Numbered from the stretch's first letter, positions 43,085 through 55,565 are shown. The stretch is 64,000 nt of DNA from Akebia trifoliata (GCA_017979445.1 CM030711.1:38556757-38620756), one strand, 5' to 3'. Made by a program: numbers and translations. Notes: generated from the sequence alone by a model not told the origin.

Positions 43085-43795
43085 GTATTTTTTAAGGGCA
43101 CCACTTGACCAAGAATCCATCAATTCTCTTCTACAGGCCTTCCTATCTTTATCTATGTTTCTTTCTCCTGCGAGAGGTAGAGGAAAGTGTTTGTATACTT
43201 CATCTATTCCACCGGTTTCATACTTAAATTGATAGATAGATGTTCATCAATATTAGTATGAAATCTGTGAAATATACGAAGTTTATTACACTAATTCACG
43301 GTTACAAGAAGAAATACACCGATTGATTGATTGATTGAATTATTTGTAAGTATTCAAAACCTCTGTTTCGTTCTCTAATCTCTACATATATTACGATACT
43401 TTAACTGCTTTAGGGATTAAGATTTATTTTAGAATTTATGGTTTAATTAAGGGTTGAGATTATACGATCACGGTTAGGTTAGGGTAAATTTTATTTTAGA
43501 CTATAGAGTTAAATTTAGGGTTGAGGCGACATGATTAAATTCAAATTGGGGTTACTTTATCTGTGTGGGATAAGCTATGATATTAAAGGTTTGAGGCTAT
43601 GGTTTATAGGGTTTAGGTAATTAATTACATGTCCTAGTCTAGGGTTTAATAAAGGATTGACATTATATAATTATGATTAGGTTAGGGTAACTTTCTTGTG
43701 TCCCAAACCCAGATAACTGGTTGTGATTATAGGTTAGGGTAACTTTGTTTTCACAAGTCCTAGTCTAGGGTTTAATAAAGGATTGATATTTTATT
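43085..43795 (+). repeat. Leader module, copy 2 (upstream of MKK3 fragment)
   Basis: It has 'gaatccatcaattctcttct', 'tctcctgcgagaggtagag', a hairpin (43199-43281), the donor-like GTAAGT at 43346 and an intron-like tail with 'aggttagggtaa'. It is nearly the same as 54560-55200. It ends about 700 bases before the first recognisable MKK3 exon. Confidence 0.65.
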
Positions 43796-43897
43796 TTTAA
43801 TGATTTTATTTTATTTTTAATAATTTTATGGAGATTTTAAAATGTGAAGAATAGTGGTAATTTAATATTCTTAGTGAGTTTTCGGAGATGGGATTCT

Positions 43898-44320
43898 GGT
43901 TGCTGACATTTGTAATGTGGAATTAGTAGATCCCAAAGTTCCCATTATTGAAATTGATGTGTCTCTTCTTGACAATAATGGAATCCAAAACCAGCTTACA
44001 AGGCGTGATTTCGGCCCAATGAACACTACCATCACCATTTTTTATCTTTGTTAATTCATCCACTTTTGGGTTAGTTTATTCATCTTGTTTTGAATTAATC
44101 TATTGTTGCAATTAAGATATCTGGGAACTTTTTGATGTGTAGAGTTTTTGGTGAAATTAGTGAAAATAGAGGAAAAAGAAGGTGCAGTGATATTTTGATT
44201 GTTTACGAAAGAGACCCAAAATCTATTTTACAAAGTAGGGAAGACTTTGGCTTTATCCAATTGAAATATTATAGTAATGGTGAACTACATATTGATGAAC
44301 ACTTCAGCAAAGAATAAAAG
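43898..44320 (+). other. Coding-like text of unknown origin
   Basis: 43898-44025 translates in one frame to ADICNVELVDPKVPIIEID and VSLLDNNGIQNQLTRRDF without stops. 44132-44317 is open for 61 codons (FGEISENRGKRRCSD onward). Neither was recognised. They could be gene fragments brought in by transposons, or chance. Confidence 0.25.
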
Positions 44321-44495
44321 ACACAATATAGTATCTCTGCCCTATGTCTCGAAGCCAAGGAGTTTAGAATCACTGACCATCAAATTTCCAGTAAGAAACT
44401 ATGTTGACTTCAGGTCATTGCTTTATTAGCTCTTCAATTCGAAAAGAAGTTCTGGTTTTATGTTTGCAATGGATTAGAAATTATGTTGACTTCAG

Positions 44496-46260
44496 GTCAT
44501 TGCTACTTTCGTTGGAACTGTTGAGTACATGTCACCTGAGAGAATCCGGAATGAGAATTATTCATACCCAGCTGATATTTGGAGCCTCGGATTAGCTCTA
44601 TTTGAGTGTGCCACAGGAGAATTCCCATACACAGCTAACAACGGACCCGTTAATCTTATGTTACAGGTGAGATTGTTCGATCTTGGTCTCTAATTTCAAA
44701 TTGTTTCTTCACTTGCATTTATATTTTTCTGCTTAAATTTTCTGTATAAATTGAAAATAATTAAAACTGTAAGCCATCTTTCTGAACCTATATGGCATTG
44801 AATAGTTCTTATATTTTGTTGATAGTGTTGTCATGAACCTACAACCTAAGCTATGAGGCATAACAAACATGATTTTGTTTTATGATTATAGCCCTGAAAA
44901 CACTGATATCTATTCTTTTGCCCCATCGTTGTTTTCAACTTATAACAATTTTATAGTTTATGACAGATTATGTATGATCCATCGCCCTCACCGCCAAAAA
45001 GTTCATTTTCCCGAGAGCCGTGCTCCTTCATTGATAGCGGCTACTCAAGGATGCAAATGCAAGACCGACGGCTGAGAAGCTTCTTTCACACCCATTTATC
45101 CGAAAGTACGAGGATGCAAGAGTAGACCTAGCGGCATTTGTCCAAAATGTTTTTGATCCAACACAAAGGATGAAGGATTTAGCAGATGTGAGTCCCTGGT
45201 TCTTTTTTATTGTACATTTGCCATCAATATATGATGGGTGCGGCCACATCATGTTGTTGGACATGTTTATGAAATGAGGCTTCAATGCGCTCAATCTGCA
45301 GATATATCCAATTAAAAAATAACATCAATAGCCATAATTAGGAAAAAAAAGTAATAATAGAAGATCATAGACGATAAACGATAAAAGATTTTTAAAAGCT
45401 AGAGGTGTTCAAGTTGTTTAGTTTGCATTATACTTATAAAAAAAGTTGTTCAGTTTGCACCATCATGGCTAAAACTAAAGTTGTCTTATATTGTTTATGG
45501 GGATTTGTTAAAATGAATATGAATTAATAACTCACCTTTTTTTTCCTGTCCAGATGCTTACCATACACTACTACCTACTTTTTGATGGACCTGATGAGCT
45601 CTGGCGTCATGCAAAGAACTTATATAACGAGGATTCAACTTTCAGGTATTGAATGTTTTAGTTTTGATGCAACATATTTTTCACTTTCTTAGGATATTTT
45701 GGAAAAATGAAATTAATCATTGAAAAAATGGCACAAATGGCATGGGTCCACGTAAATGTCAACATGAAGGACTTACTACCTTTGTATTAAAAGAGTAGAA
45801 TTCTGGGTCTTGAAAAGATTTAGGAATTTTTGTCTTTTAGAGAAATGGGGAGGACTCGGGTGACTGGTCTTTTCTCAATTGCTAATCGACACTTTTCTTT
45901 CTTTCTAGTTTTTCAGAGAAACTCCTTGTGGGCCCGCATGAAATCTTTGCATCTTTAACAAACATTCGAAGAACATTAGCAGGTGACTGGCCCCCCAAAA
46001 GACTCGTGCACGTTGTTGAGAAACTTCAGTGTCAGGCACATGGCCAAGATGGAGTTGCCATTCGAGTATCCGGGTCATTTATAATAGGAAACCAATTCCT
46101 TATTTGTGGAGATGGATTACAAGCGGAGGGTATGCCCCATTTTCATGACATTTCAATTGATATTGCAAGCAAGTGGATGGGAATCTTTCAAGAGCTATAT
46201 GTCACCCAGCAGAAAATTATTATTGGATCTCTCGCTCTTTCTCCCCTCCAAGGTTTGTAG
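44496..46260 (+). pseudogene. MKK3: Truncated MAP kinase kinase 3 (MKK3) copy
   Basis: MKK3 is a plant MAP kinase kinase with a C-terminal NTF2-like domain. Four exons remain: 44496-44666 ([34 protein letters not shown]; kinase subdomains VIII-X), 44967-45187 (DPSPSPPKSSFS, then the SHPFIRKYEDARVDLAAF region), 45554-45645 (MLTIHYYLLFDGPDELW) and 45908-46260 (NTF2 domain: SEKLLVGPHEIFASL, VHVVEKLQCQAHGQDGVAIR, NQFLICGDGLQ). Splice sites are intact. Everything before the activation loop is missing, including the ATP site and the catalytic Asp. A one-base deletion near 45038 shifts frame inside exon two. The last exon reads into a stop at 46258-46260 with an atypical tail. It cannot encode a kinase; a product with the NTF2 domain alone is conceivable but unproven. 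Confidence 0.9.
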
Positions 46261-46529
46261 ATTTGACACTTGTTTACAAGTTTGGTTTTACTCCAAAGTT
46301 GAACATGTTTATTGTCTGATGATGGAGTTAAACTCCATAACAAAGATTATGATGTAGGAGCACTTGCAAATAACCTGAGTCAGTCCTTTAGATACAACAT
46401 GATGCTGAAGAGGTATCTAATACCACATACACTTGAACTAGCTGATTTATTAAATGCATTCTTTTGGTTTGATCAATGTGTAGCTTATGTATTATTGTTC
46501 TGTGGAGGTAATTTGGTTCTTCTTGTGCG

Positions 46530-46956
46530 TGGCTGTAGGTTCATGGATCTCTTGAGCGAGATGATGAGGTAAAATTTCCAATTCTTTTTAGGGATTGTTA
46601 AGCATTACCTTCCAAAAAATAAAATAAAAACTACGTCAAGTGAAGATGGAAAACAGATAAACAGACGGGTTTGGGGTTTCAAAAATGTCAATTTCATTGA
46701 TTATATTAATGATATATGGGGGTTGGGGTTGAGAAAAATAGTTGAGGCAATCTTTGGAATTTTCAATTTTTATTATGTAAATCTTTAGAATTGTCCCCTT
46801 TTTTTAGGTTGGTAAATCTTTGTAGCTGTCTTATTGTTCTCACTGAGCGTGAGCTGTATATTTTGATGAATGGAATAATGCAGGATGTTTACTTTGACGA
46901 TGACTCAGCTGAAGTCGTGATCTCTTTATTGAGGCTTGGTGATGACAGGAGAGGTA
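46530..46956 (+). other. Orphan exon-like segments
   Basis: 46537-46569 reads VHGSLERDDE between 'ggctgtag' and 'gtaaaat'. 46884-46954 reads DVYFDDDSAEVVISLLRLGD and DRRG between 'aatgcag' and 'gtaagag'. Both are flanked by splice-like AG and GT and would join in frame. I do not recognise the protein. They may be the end of another gene lying on the same strand as the MKK3 copy. Confidence 0.4.
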
Positions 46957-47039
46957 AGAGTTTCAAAGTCATTGGTACACTCGCATGCACTCATGTCCAA
47001 AGGAGACAAAATTTATGGGGTCAATTGAGTAGTTGATAT

Positions 47040-48340
47040 AATAACGCGTAAGGAATACGCGTAGTGCACAAGCTAAGTTAGGGAGTTAAATCTACCACTC
47101 AACTGGTGCCAAAAATATATCCTAGGCTGAAAATGACCCTTCAAAGTATGCCACACTATATATAACAAAAGTATGAGTATGAAGTTTGTGAATGATGACA
47201 TGATAGACCTGTGTTTAAAAACCACCTTCACCTTCAAGTTACTGATCCCACTAAAAACAGCCATGCCCCAGAAGGAGCATAATACATTTTATAAGTGTTA
47301 CATTAACATAGATTTCCAAATAAAATGAACTCTTTGCCAAAGAAATCTGACCTTATTCAGAAGACACCAAGCTGCTTGTTACATAGTTTGTGAAATAAAT
47401 GGAAAGTTGACGTATTTTCGGGGTGAGAAGTCATTCTTTTTTTCATCTATTATTTCACCAATTTGAGAACTTGGCACCCCCTTTAAACATTTGTGTAGTT
47501 TGGATTATTGAGATTCTTTTCATGTATGTTGTATTGTACTAATTTGATATATGTTGTATTTACTAATGTCGAGATTAAAAGTTCATTAGCTTTTTTTGTA
47601 GTTGAATTATTTAATCATCTTTGAATTGGTACAACCTGTTGAGTAAGAGATGGTGAATGTGTCTATTTGTTGGAGCTTTCAGTTGGATATGAGGACACTT
47701 GGTTGTTTATTTATGTTATTTGAAGGGTTTCTGATCTGTTGTGTATTTTGTTGTGCTAAGGCTATTTTCGTGGAAAACTTGGATTCATTTACTGGGTGAA
47801 TTAATTTTAGGTGGTGAATGACTTTGTGTCTCTTGCAAGTTTCATAATTTAGTTTTCTTTAGTTTATGAAATTCCAAGTTTAGGATGCTCTGTTGGGTTT
47901 AGGAAATATGGAGAGGGTGCTTACATGAAAACACTTTAAAGAGATACCTTGTTCAATTGTGTATTCAGTTGCACATATATCTTTACATTAATATATTAAT
48001 AATTTTCACATTTGCATGATTTTGTAAAGGGTGTGTGAGAAGTGTTCCACATACAAGACTCCTACGGCTTATCGTTGCTAGGTCTACAGAAGGTGTGTGT
48101 TGAGGATTGTATGTGCACTCTTTTTTTGCTTGGAGCTACAACTTTATAAGCATGAAATACAACACTCTTTAATGGATTCAACAAGATTGGAAAAGTTTTT
48201 TAGACAAATGGGCAAATACTACATGTGAATGTAGAAACTTTAGTTTGGACTTTCTATTTATATTAATTGGAAGATAACTGTATTCCAGAGATTGTTTTTG
48301 TTCCTGCTAATTTAGTCTTTTAAATGTTTTAAATTAAGAA
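47040..48340. other. Intergenic or 3' intron, no gene
   Basis: T-rich on the plus strand, intron- or UTR-like, with no coding blocks. The 63-codon minus frame at 47073-47264 has no domain. Confidence 0.35.
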
Positions 48341-48342
48341 AG

Positions 48343-48465
48343 TCAATATTGCCACACCAACTTTTACTAATGCCACACCAATTCCAGTGTAAATCACTAA
48401 AAGAATTGCACACAGTTGGTGTGGCCTTAGTAAAAGTTGGTGCGGCAATTGTAACTCTCTAAAAT
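48343..48465. mobile_element. MITE M2, stand-alone copy
   Basis: The left end 'attgccacaccaacttttac' and right end 'gtaaaagttggtgcggcaat' are inverted. Length is about 120 bp. The interior resembles the copies at 40.4 and 61.7 kb. Confidence 0.75.
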
Positions 48466-49094
48466 TAATATTAATCAAAATAAACAGAGTTTTCCATAAA
48501 TGACTTTGTCTTTTAGATCTGCCAAATTGTCGGGAAAACCTTGTTTGTTATAATTTGTATTTTTGTGGTAAGATTTAGATTTCAATTTTCAATGGTAAAT
48601 CAATTCTTATCTTTTATAGGGGAAATCCAAACATTGAGGAAAATAAGAAGACATGATAGAGCGGAAAGATTTAGAAGAGATCAAAAGCATCACTATTTGA
48701 TTGGGTTTTATTTCTAAACAATTATGTGACTCAATTTCATTTGTAAGTAATGGGATTTCAATATATAATACGAATTTTGAGTTGTTTAGTTTAATTTGGA
48801 GCTTGTTTTATAATTTTTGTTGTGTTTTTTATTTTTCTGATTTTTTATTTTTTTTACTATTTCGTTTATTGTGATTGGTGAATTAGAGGACCGTCCTATT
48901 ATTTGTTAAACCTCCATATTCGATGGTCATACTCTATGGATTTTTTTTTTTTATTTTTTTGAAGATCATTCTCCAATAATTTGATAGTTCAGGATCGTAA
49001 AACAAATCTACAAGAAAATATTTGACGGGATGGTCTATCAAATTTCTGAAAATTTGACTGGTTGAGACTGTCTAATATGGGCTTGTTTCACATA
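48466..49094. other. AT-rich intergenic, no gene
   Basis: No coding signal. A long T run lies near 48950. Confidence 0.35.
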
Positions 49095-49447
49095 GTGTCA
49101 TGGGACTCTTTGGGTCGGATTTTAGAACAACGTTCTATTATTGATGTATTAGGCCCTCAATATTACATTCACAGCCTTGCACGGTTGCTCGGTCGCAACC
49201 ATCCGTAAGATAGCCATGGCTAAACAACTAATGTCAAGGAATGCCATTTCTCTCTTTTAGTAAGCTTTATGTTATGTGAGAGTTGAATAGTGTGTGTGAG
49301 GTCATCCATGGACCATCATTGGTGTTATAGAACTTTTTTGGGTGATTTAAGTATATATCCTTCCAAGTGTTGGTGAATATTTGAGACACCCATTTATTTT
49401 TAAATAGACAATATGCTTCCTTGACCTCAATTTACTATAATAGGTTC
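49095..49447. repeat. Dispersed 0.35-kb repeat, copy 1
   Basis: It contains 'attaggccctcaatattaca', 'gcacggttgctcggtcgcaa' and 'gaggtcatccatggaccatc', and matches 55562-55918 throughout. It is non-coding and its class is unknown. Confidence 0.75.
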
Positions 49448-49484
49448 TAAATGTTTAAGATTGTGATGTTCCAATAATGAATGG

Positions 49485-49578
49485 ATATTCTAAAGTTTTT
49501 ATTTGTTAATAGATGTGTTTTTAAAGTTCGAATATTCTAAAGTTTTTATTTGTTAATAGATGTGTTTTTAAAGCTCGG
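49485..49578. repeat. 47-bp tandem duplication
   Basis: The unit 'atattctaaagtttttattt' onward is repeated at 49485 and 49532 with a period of 47 bases and one or two changes. Confidence 0.75.
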
Positions 49579-49579
49579 A

Positions 49580-50980
49580 TGAAATATTTCAAGAAAATAA
49601 CATTAGAAATCATATTACGCTAGGAAAATATAATCCAAAACATAGAAATCATCATTTTGAGACAACAAGAAGGTTTATGAGAAAAATCTTGATATCAGAA
49701 CACCCCTAGTGGCTACATTACGTCTAGGAAAATCCTTTTGAACACAAAACAATAAACTAAAATCAAATAAATTGTTTTGTCAATTTTCACAAAATTTGAC
49801 AAAATTATCAAAATGTCCCTCATAGGGTCTACGATCATTTCACATCAAAAACCCATAAGTGACACAAATCAATATTCTCATTGAATTTCTTACGAAAAAC
49901 TGATTAAAAAACATTTCAAAACGTTAAAAAAAAAAAACATTCCAACACAAGAGTCCTCTTTAAGGGTAAAATGGTAATTTTTCAATTCTAAAATTTAAAG
50001 ATTTGAAACTAATAATTAAAATATTAATTAACGTAAAGTGAAATCTTAATAAATTAAATTAAAATTTTTGAATAAATAAATTTAATTAATCAAGCCCATA
50101 AACCAAATTTTAAGTGGTGGCCCATTTATTCAAGTGGGATCCACCTAATATTTAATAAAGAACCCTCCACTGGGGTTTTAAAGAATTCATAATAATTTAA
50201 TAAAGAACCCTCAATTGGGGGGTTCTCTAAAATTTTAGAATTCTCATTTTACGTAAGTCAAATAATTCAAAATTCAAAATTCAAAATTTAAAATTCAAAT
50301 AAAACCTAATTGAAAACTAATATAAACCACTTAACATATTATTTAAAGATAGATTTTATCTCTAAGAAACCTAATCATACCCTAATCTTATTAACATAGA
50401 TCTTTCAAAATGATCCTTCACCACCTAATTTCGTAGGTTAAGAGAAATCCTAAAAAACTAAGGTAAAAAATCTTCAAAATACTTCTTAAAACTTTAAATC
50501 TGGAGTCCCAAGTTAATACTTAACCCCCCAAGCTTTAGTTTTCAACCTAAAATATACATATAAACTCTAAAAACACCCCAAAAGGTAATAAAATGCTCAA
50601 ATTAAGAAGAAGACAGTCTCATCTCGAAGATTAAAAACATATCTAGTAACGAAGATAAAACGAAAAAATTTACACGAAGAATGCTCACCACCAATTTTTG
50701 AGGAAATCGATTGTCGTGATCATTCAGGTAAAAGAAAAAGTAACTTTTATTTAAATTTTTTTAGGCTATTTTGCAATGTAAATATTTGGGAAGAGTTGAT
50801 ATCAATTTTTGTCGGGCGAAATTGGTGTTTAACACCTTCCAATTTTATAACCTGATGCCTATACTCATAATCTTTTAGTAGTTTAGTATTTCTTATCCGT
50901 TTAGAGTAAATTTTTTGTTCTTAAACTATAAAATTAGGTGTACGACCCCCAAAATTGTAAAAGTTGATCCGTACACACGG
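49580..50980. other. AT-rich intergenic, no gene
   Basis: No reading frame or RNA gene. A short local duplication 'taataaagaaccctc' occurs near 50152 and 50198, and 'aattcaaaa' is repeated near 50265. Confidence 0.35.
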
Positions 50981-50999
50981 ATTGAAGATGCTTGCACAG

Positions 51000-51555
51000 G
51001 AAAACATTGAGTAGGAGAAAGAGAGCTCTAAGGCAGAGTAGAGAAGAAGAGGATATTGAAAAAGGAAAAAAAAAGGATAAAAAACATCATTTAAATAGAA
51101 TAAGGAATCTTAAGATTCGTAGAGGATTCAACGGTTAAGATGGCCTCGAGATTCGACAAATAAAATGGGAGATGAACCTCAAGAAACGAGATCATCAAAC
51201 GAAGATGAGCACATTATGGAACACGAGAATCGAGATGACCAAGTGACAACAACACCTCACCGAGCCAATAAAAATATGACACATGTGCATTAATAATGAG
51301 TAGCTAACATCTCAACACCCGAGGCAAGACATCGTATCAAAAACATGCATACCATTCAAGTGGCAGTTTAAAGACGTCTGATAATGGATTGACATGTGGA
51401 AAGGGCATTAATGAGATATTGAGGGTACGCAAAGAACGCAACCGTTCAGCAAGTAACAAATCAAACAATACCACGTGCACGATATACAAAGGCTTAGAAT
51501 AGTATAAATGAGTCTCGAAACTTTAGGTTGTGCCTAAACTTTCGAAAGGGGGCAA
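51000..51555 (+). mobile_element. Gypsy internal 3' tail with polypurine tract
   Basis: Purine-rich non-coding text leads to 'cgaaagggggcaa' (51543-51555), a typical Ty3/gypsy polypurine tract immediately before an LTR start. No pol domains are retained. Confidence 0.5.
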
Positions 51556-52054
51556 TGTGGAGGGAAACTTCATCAGTGTCAGAATAAGGACATGTGGTAC
51601 AAGATGCGGAGGATGACGTTATCTGAGCCTTATCCAAGAACGGTGGGGTGGATAGAAGGTAGTGAAGAATGGTCAGAAAGATACTAAATCTAGCAACCAC
51701 CAAGAATCTCACGATATTAGGGATCCCATGCCAAAGCAATCAAATTTATTTTATATAAAGGATAGATTGGAAAAAGGGGAGAAAATTAAGAAAATGATTC
51801 TATTGCAGATAAGGATGAATTGGAAATCTACTAAGAGAGGGAGACTATCCAAAATATCTATAAATAAGGCACCAACGCCATTAAGAAGGTATGTAATTTT
51901 TTTTCAAAAAGAAAACTCTTATAAATTTCCCGTGTAACTAACTTAGGCATCGAAGGCTTTGTGGACCAGGGAGTAGGGATGATTAGAAGGAGATCCAAGA
52001 CATACCAATTAGGAGAGTAGGGATCTCGAGGTATTCACAAAAAATACTTCTACA
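51556..52054 (+). mobile_element. Gypsy-type 3' LTR
   Basis: It starts TGTGGAGGG straight after the polypurine tract. It includes a TATA-like 'atctataaataagg' (about 51856) and a leader with 'ttaggcatcgaaggctttg', and ends near CTTCTACA. The matching 5' LTR is not in the window, so the element is truncated. The frames at 51494-51937 lie in it. Confidence 0.6.
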
Positions 52055-52127
52055 CATATCATTACTCAATTCTTCAGAAGATATATTGACTTCATTTATT
52101 TAATAATAAGCACTCCATATTTAATTT

Positions 52128-52332
52128 TCTTTATCAAGTTTGTTACTGAACAAACCTTACGTTATTAATAACGGCTTTCTTTATTTATCAAGTTTGTCAC
52201 TATTGCAATCTTATTGCAAAAACTCCCTTTCTTTATCAAATTTGTTACCGAACAAACCTTATTTTATTAATCTTCCTAACAAGTTTTTCTTTCTTTATCA
52301 AGTTTGTTATCGAACAAATCTTACTTTATGAA
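52128..52332. repeat. Three tandem pieces of the palindromic element arm
   Basis: 'ctttatcaagtttgttac' followed by 'gaacaaaccttac/ttatttta' occurs three times. This is the complement of the right arm of the palindromic elements. The 63-codon frame here is a translation of it. Confidence 0.65.
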
Positions 52333-53570
52333 TACTAAGGTGTGTTTGATAACTGCTAGTTCACCGTGAGAGTTAGACTTTCGAAGGTAATAATTCTAGA
52401 AAGTTGAACTCTTGAAAGTTGGGAGTGAGAGTCAATTATAACTTTCGGTTGTTGTCTTAAAATTCTATTTTATTATTTGGTTCGTCAATTCCATGGAGTT
52501 GCAATTCCAAGAAGGTCCTCAACTCTCATTTTTAAAGGAATTACAACTCCAACCTATGTAGGTGGGATTAACAATTCCACACACAAATTTTTAATCACAA
52601 AAATTGGGTTGACTCACCTAAGTCATCCACCATATAAATCATTTAACTCACTTTACATTATTTATAATCTTGATTCATATTTAAATAATTATAATTTTTT
52701 TAATAAAATAAGATGATTAGAATATAGTATAAAATGGGTTGAATTTTCTCCAAAATCCATGATCTGAATCCGAATTTAACAAGTTTGGACCCTTGGAGTA
52801 GATCCAAATAAAAATATGGGTTGACGTTCCTTAAGTGAAGTTGGATCCGGGTAAGATACGGATCCTTCCCTATATTCACCTAGATCTAAATGATATAATT
52901 CTTTGAAAAATATTTTTTTATTTTCAAAATATCTTTTATCTACTACTTTAATATAAGATGAATTAATATAAAATAGATAAATTATAATAGTAAAATAGAA
53001 GAATATAACAAATAAGAAAGAAATATAATAAAAAAAATAATGTAGAACAGTCCGAAATTATTTGACCCAAATAAAGTAATTTGGTCGGGCGGATCTGAAT
53101 CTGAATTTGGTGTAATCAATGATTTAGATATGGTTTCAGCTAATAAGATCCGAGTCGAATAAAGATTCAGATAAAAAAATTGGATATGGATATACTCAGA
53201 TTCAATCCGATGCCAACATGTTTTAAGTCCTATATTAGAATATGTTTCATGACAAAATCATCTTTATTTTAAATAATAAATATTTGAATTATCATAAATT
53301 AATTATTTTATCAAAATATATAAAACCCCAATTTCCTCAGTTGAATTTTCACGACCATGATAATATTTTTCAAGTAATAAAGGAGTCATATCGAATCTAA
53401 GTCAAATGTGAACAATTCATCGACTGAATTCCTACAATAAAACAAACACTGAGTTAAAGTTCTACGTGCAACTGATTTAGTTGAGGGTCAATTTGAGGAA
53501 TTCATTTCTTCATGGGATTTCGAACACTTGACCTACCCTTCTTGAGGAACTTTTCAAGCCTCGCTTACCA
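52333..53570. other. Decayed transposon-like sequence, no gene
   Basis: A possible DNA-transposon end 'aaggtgtgtttgataactg' lies near 52340, followed by AT-rich DNA with 'ggatccgggtaagatacgga'-like text. No coding sequence was seen. Confidence 0.3.
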
Positions 53571-53574
53571 TTAT

Positions 53575-53795
53575 GCTTTGGGGTAAATCCACTCCAAGAT
53601 ATGTTACATAACAAATTAACCACATCAATTTGAATTTTATGACGTGGATCTCTATTCACAAAGTTTGATCGATAACAAACTTGATAAAGTAAGATTTGGT
53701 GGGTAACCAACTTCATAAAGTAAGGTTCCTCTGGACTTGTCAGAACTACAAGCATTTCTATAATAAAAATTTAATGGTTAGGTCTGCCGGATAAG
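53575..53795. repeat. Inverted half of palindromic element
   Basis: This is the counterpart of 42230-42470 and the complement of the arm at 53825-54000. Together they form an inverted repeat of roughly 170 bases per arm. Confidence 0.65.
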
Positions 53796-53799
53796 TCTT

Positions 53800-54435
53800 T
53801 TTTTTTAACCCTACACACCTAATTATTGTATTTTTATTACACAAACTCCCTTGGAGTTCTAATAACTCCAAAGGAACCTTACTTAATGAAATTTACTACC
53901 CACCAATCCTTGGAGTGGGATCCACGTCATAAAATTCAAATTGATGGGGTTAGATTGTTACTTAACATACTTGGAGGAGTGGATCAAATTACATCAATTT
54001 GTGGCGTCCAAATCCATTATCTGATGCTATGCTACAAGGGTATAAAGGACAAAATTCTAAGAAATTCGAATATTTTTTCTAAAAAAGTTAATTTTCAACA
54101 TGGAATTTTAGTTTTAAATTTGTGAGTTTTGTAGCCATCCACTTTCAACACCTTCGATCAAGCTCATAAATGTTTTCTTTTCATTTTTTTTTTCTTTTGA
54201 ATAGGTGTTTTTCCAATAAATCTAGAAGGCTGTGGTGTTGGATTGCCAATTTGATAATCCATGTGGATTGCCAATTTGATAATTCATGTGGGCTCAAAGA
54301 CCCTTAGTAAGATCTGAAATCTTACTAAGTTAGTCATGGTAGCCTGATTCCATAAAGTACGGTTTGTTCAGTAACAAACTTGATAGTAAGGGCGTTTTTG
54401 TAATAAAATTTTAACAGATGTGTCTGCCCGGTAAT
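53800..54435. mobile_element. Palindromic element, copy 3
   Basis: The left end is 'gtatttttattacacaaact' and the right end 'ttttgtaataaaattttaac'. The inner block 'ggattgccaatttgataatc' is duplicated once in tandem at 54240-54285. Structure is as at 42475-43080. Confidence 0.6.
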
Positions 54436-54499
54436 CTCTTTTTATAAAATCTTAACATGACTTAAATAACTTAAAAAAGAATTTATTTACTTTTATAAT

Positions 54500-55300
54500 A
54501 AATAAAAGAATTTTAAGTGGGCCGGGCCATATGTACTGAATCAGTTAGCAGGCCCCCACCCCACCACGTATTCCAAACCTATAAATTGACGAAGAATCCA
54601 TCAATTCTCTTCTACAGGCCTTCTTCCCTTCTTTCTCTGTTTCTTTCTCCTGCGAGAGAGGTAGTCAGGTAGAGGAACGTGTTTGTATACTTCATCTATT
54701 CCACCGGTTTCATACTTAAATTGATAGATAAAGGTTCATCAATTTTAGTATGAAATCTGTGAAATATACGAAGTTTATTACACTAATTCACTGTAACAAG
54801 AAGAAATACACCGATTGATTGATTGATTGAATTATTTGTAAGTATTCAAAACCTTTGTTTCGTTCTCGAATCTCTACATATATTACAATACTTAACTGCT
54901 TTAGGGATTAAGATTTCTTTAAGAATCTATTGTTTAATTAAGGGTTGAGATTATACGATCACGGTTAGGTTAGGGTAAAATTTATTTTAATCTATAGAGT
55001 TAAATTTAGGGTTGAGGCGACATGATTAAATTCAAATTAGGGTTACTTTATCTGTGTGTGATAAGCTATGATATTAAAGTGTTGAGGCTATAGTTTATAG
55101 GGTTTAGGTAATTAATTACATGTCCTAGTCTAGGGTTCAATAAAGGATTGACATTATATAATTATGATTAGGTTAGGGTAACTTTCTTGTGTCCCAAACC
55201 CAGATAAATGATTGTGATTATAGGTCATAGGGTTTAGGGATTAAGAGGTTTGTTTTAGACATAAAGTTTTAGGGTTTAGGTCATAGGTTACAAGGTTTAG
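54500..55300 (+). repeat. Leader module, copy 3 (most complete)
   Basis: It begins with a promoter-like stretch: 'gtgggccgggccatatg' and a TATA box (TATAAA, 54580-54585) about 20-30 bases before a pyrimidine-rich leader 'catcaattctcttctacag'. The hairpin is at 54690-54772 and the GTAAGT donor at 54838. The tail has several 'agggtttagg' words. Downstream no coding exon was found, only unknown sequence. Confidence 0.6.
54580..54585 (+). promoter_or_regulatory. TATA box of leader copy 3
   Basis: TATAAA lies in a GC-richer context, followed by a CT-rich leader. This is plausible as a core promoter, but transcription is not shown. Confidence 0.4.
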
Positions 55301-55439
55301 GGGTAGTTTTTTCATTTAAGGATTGAGGTTATATGATTAGGGTAACTCCACCAATATAGTGTTAGTTTACACTAGGACTTAGATTAAATCTAATTTTGAG
55401 TTGGATCCAATCCATTCGCAGCCTTACATAAAATAAAAT

Positions 55440-55565
55440 AAATTGTTTCTTATTTCTTACTTTCAACACATTTGGTTCCATGGGAGATACCTCGATAGCC
55501 TTCTTCACAGTGACGTAGCGACCGACACAAGTTGCATTCTTAATGATGTTGCAATAAGCTTTCAT
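55440..55565 (-). other. Short coding-like segment, unknown
   Basis: The minus frame reads MKAYCNIIKNATCVGRYVTV and continues to EPNVLKVRN. No family was recognised. It abuts the 0.35-kb repeat and may be chance. Confidence 0.2.
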
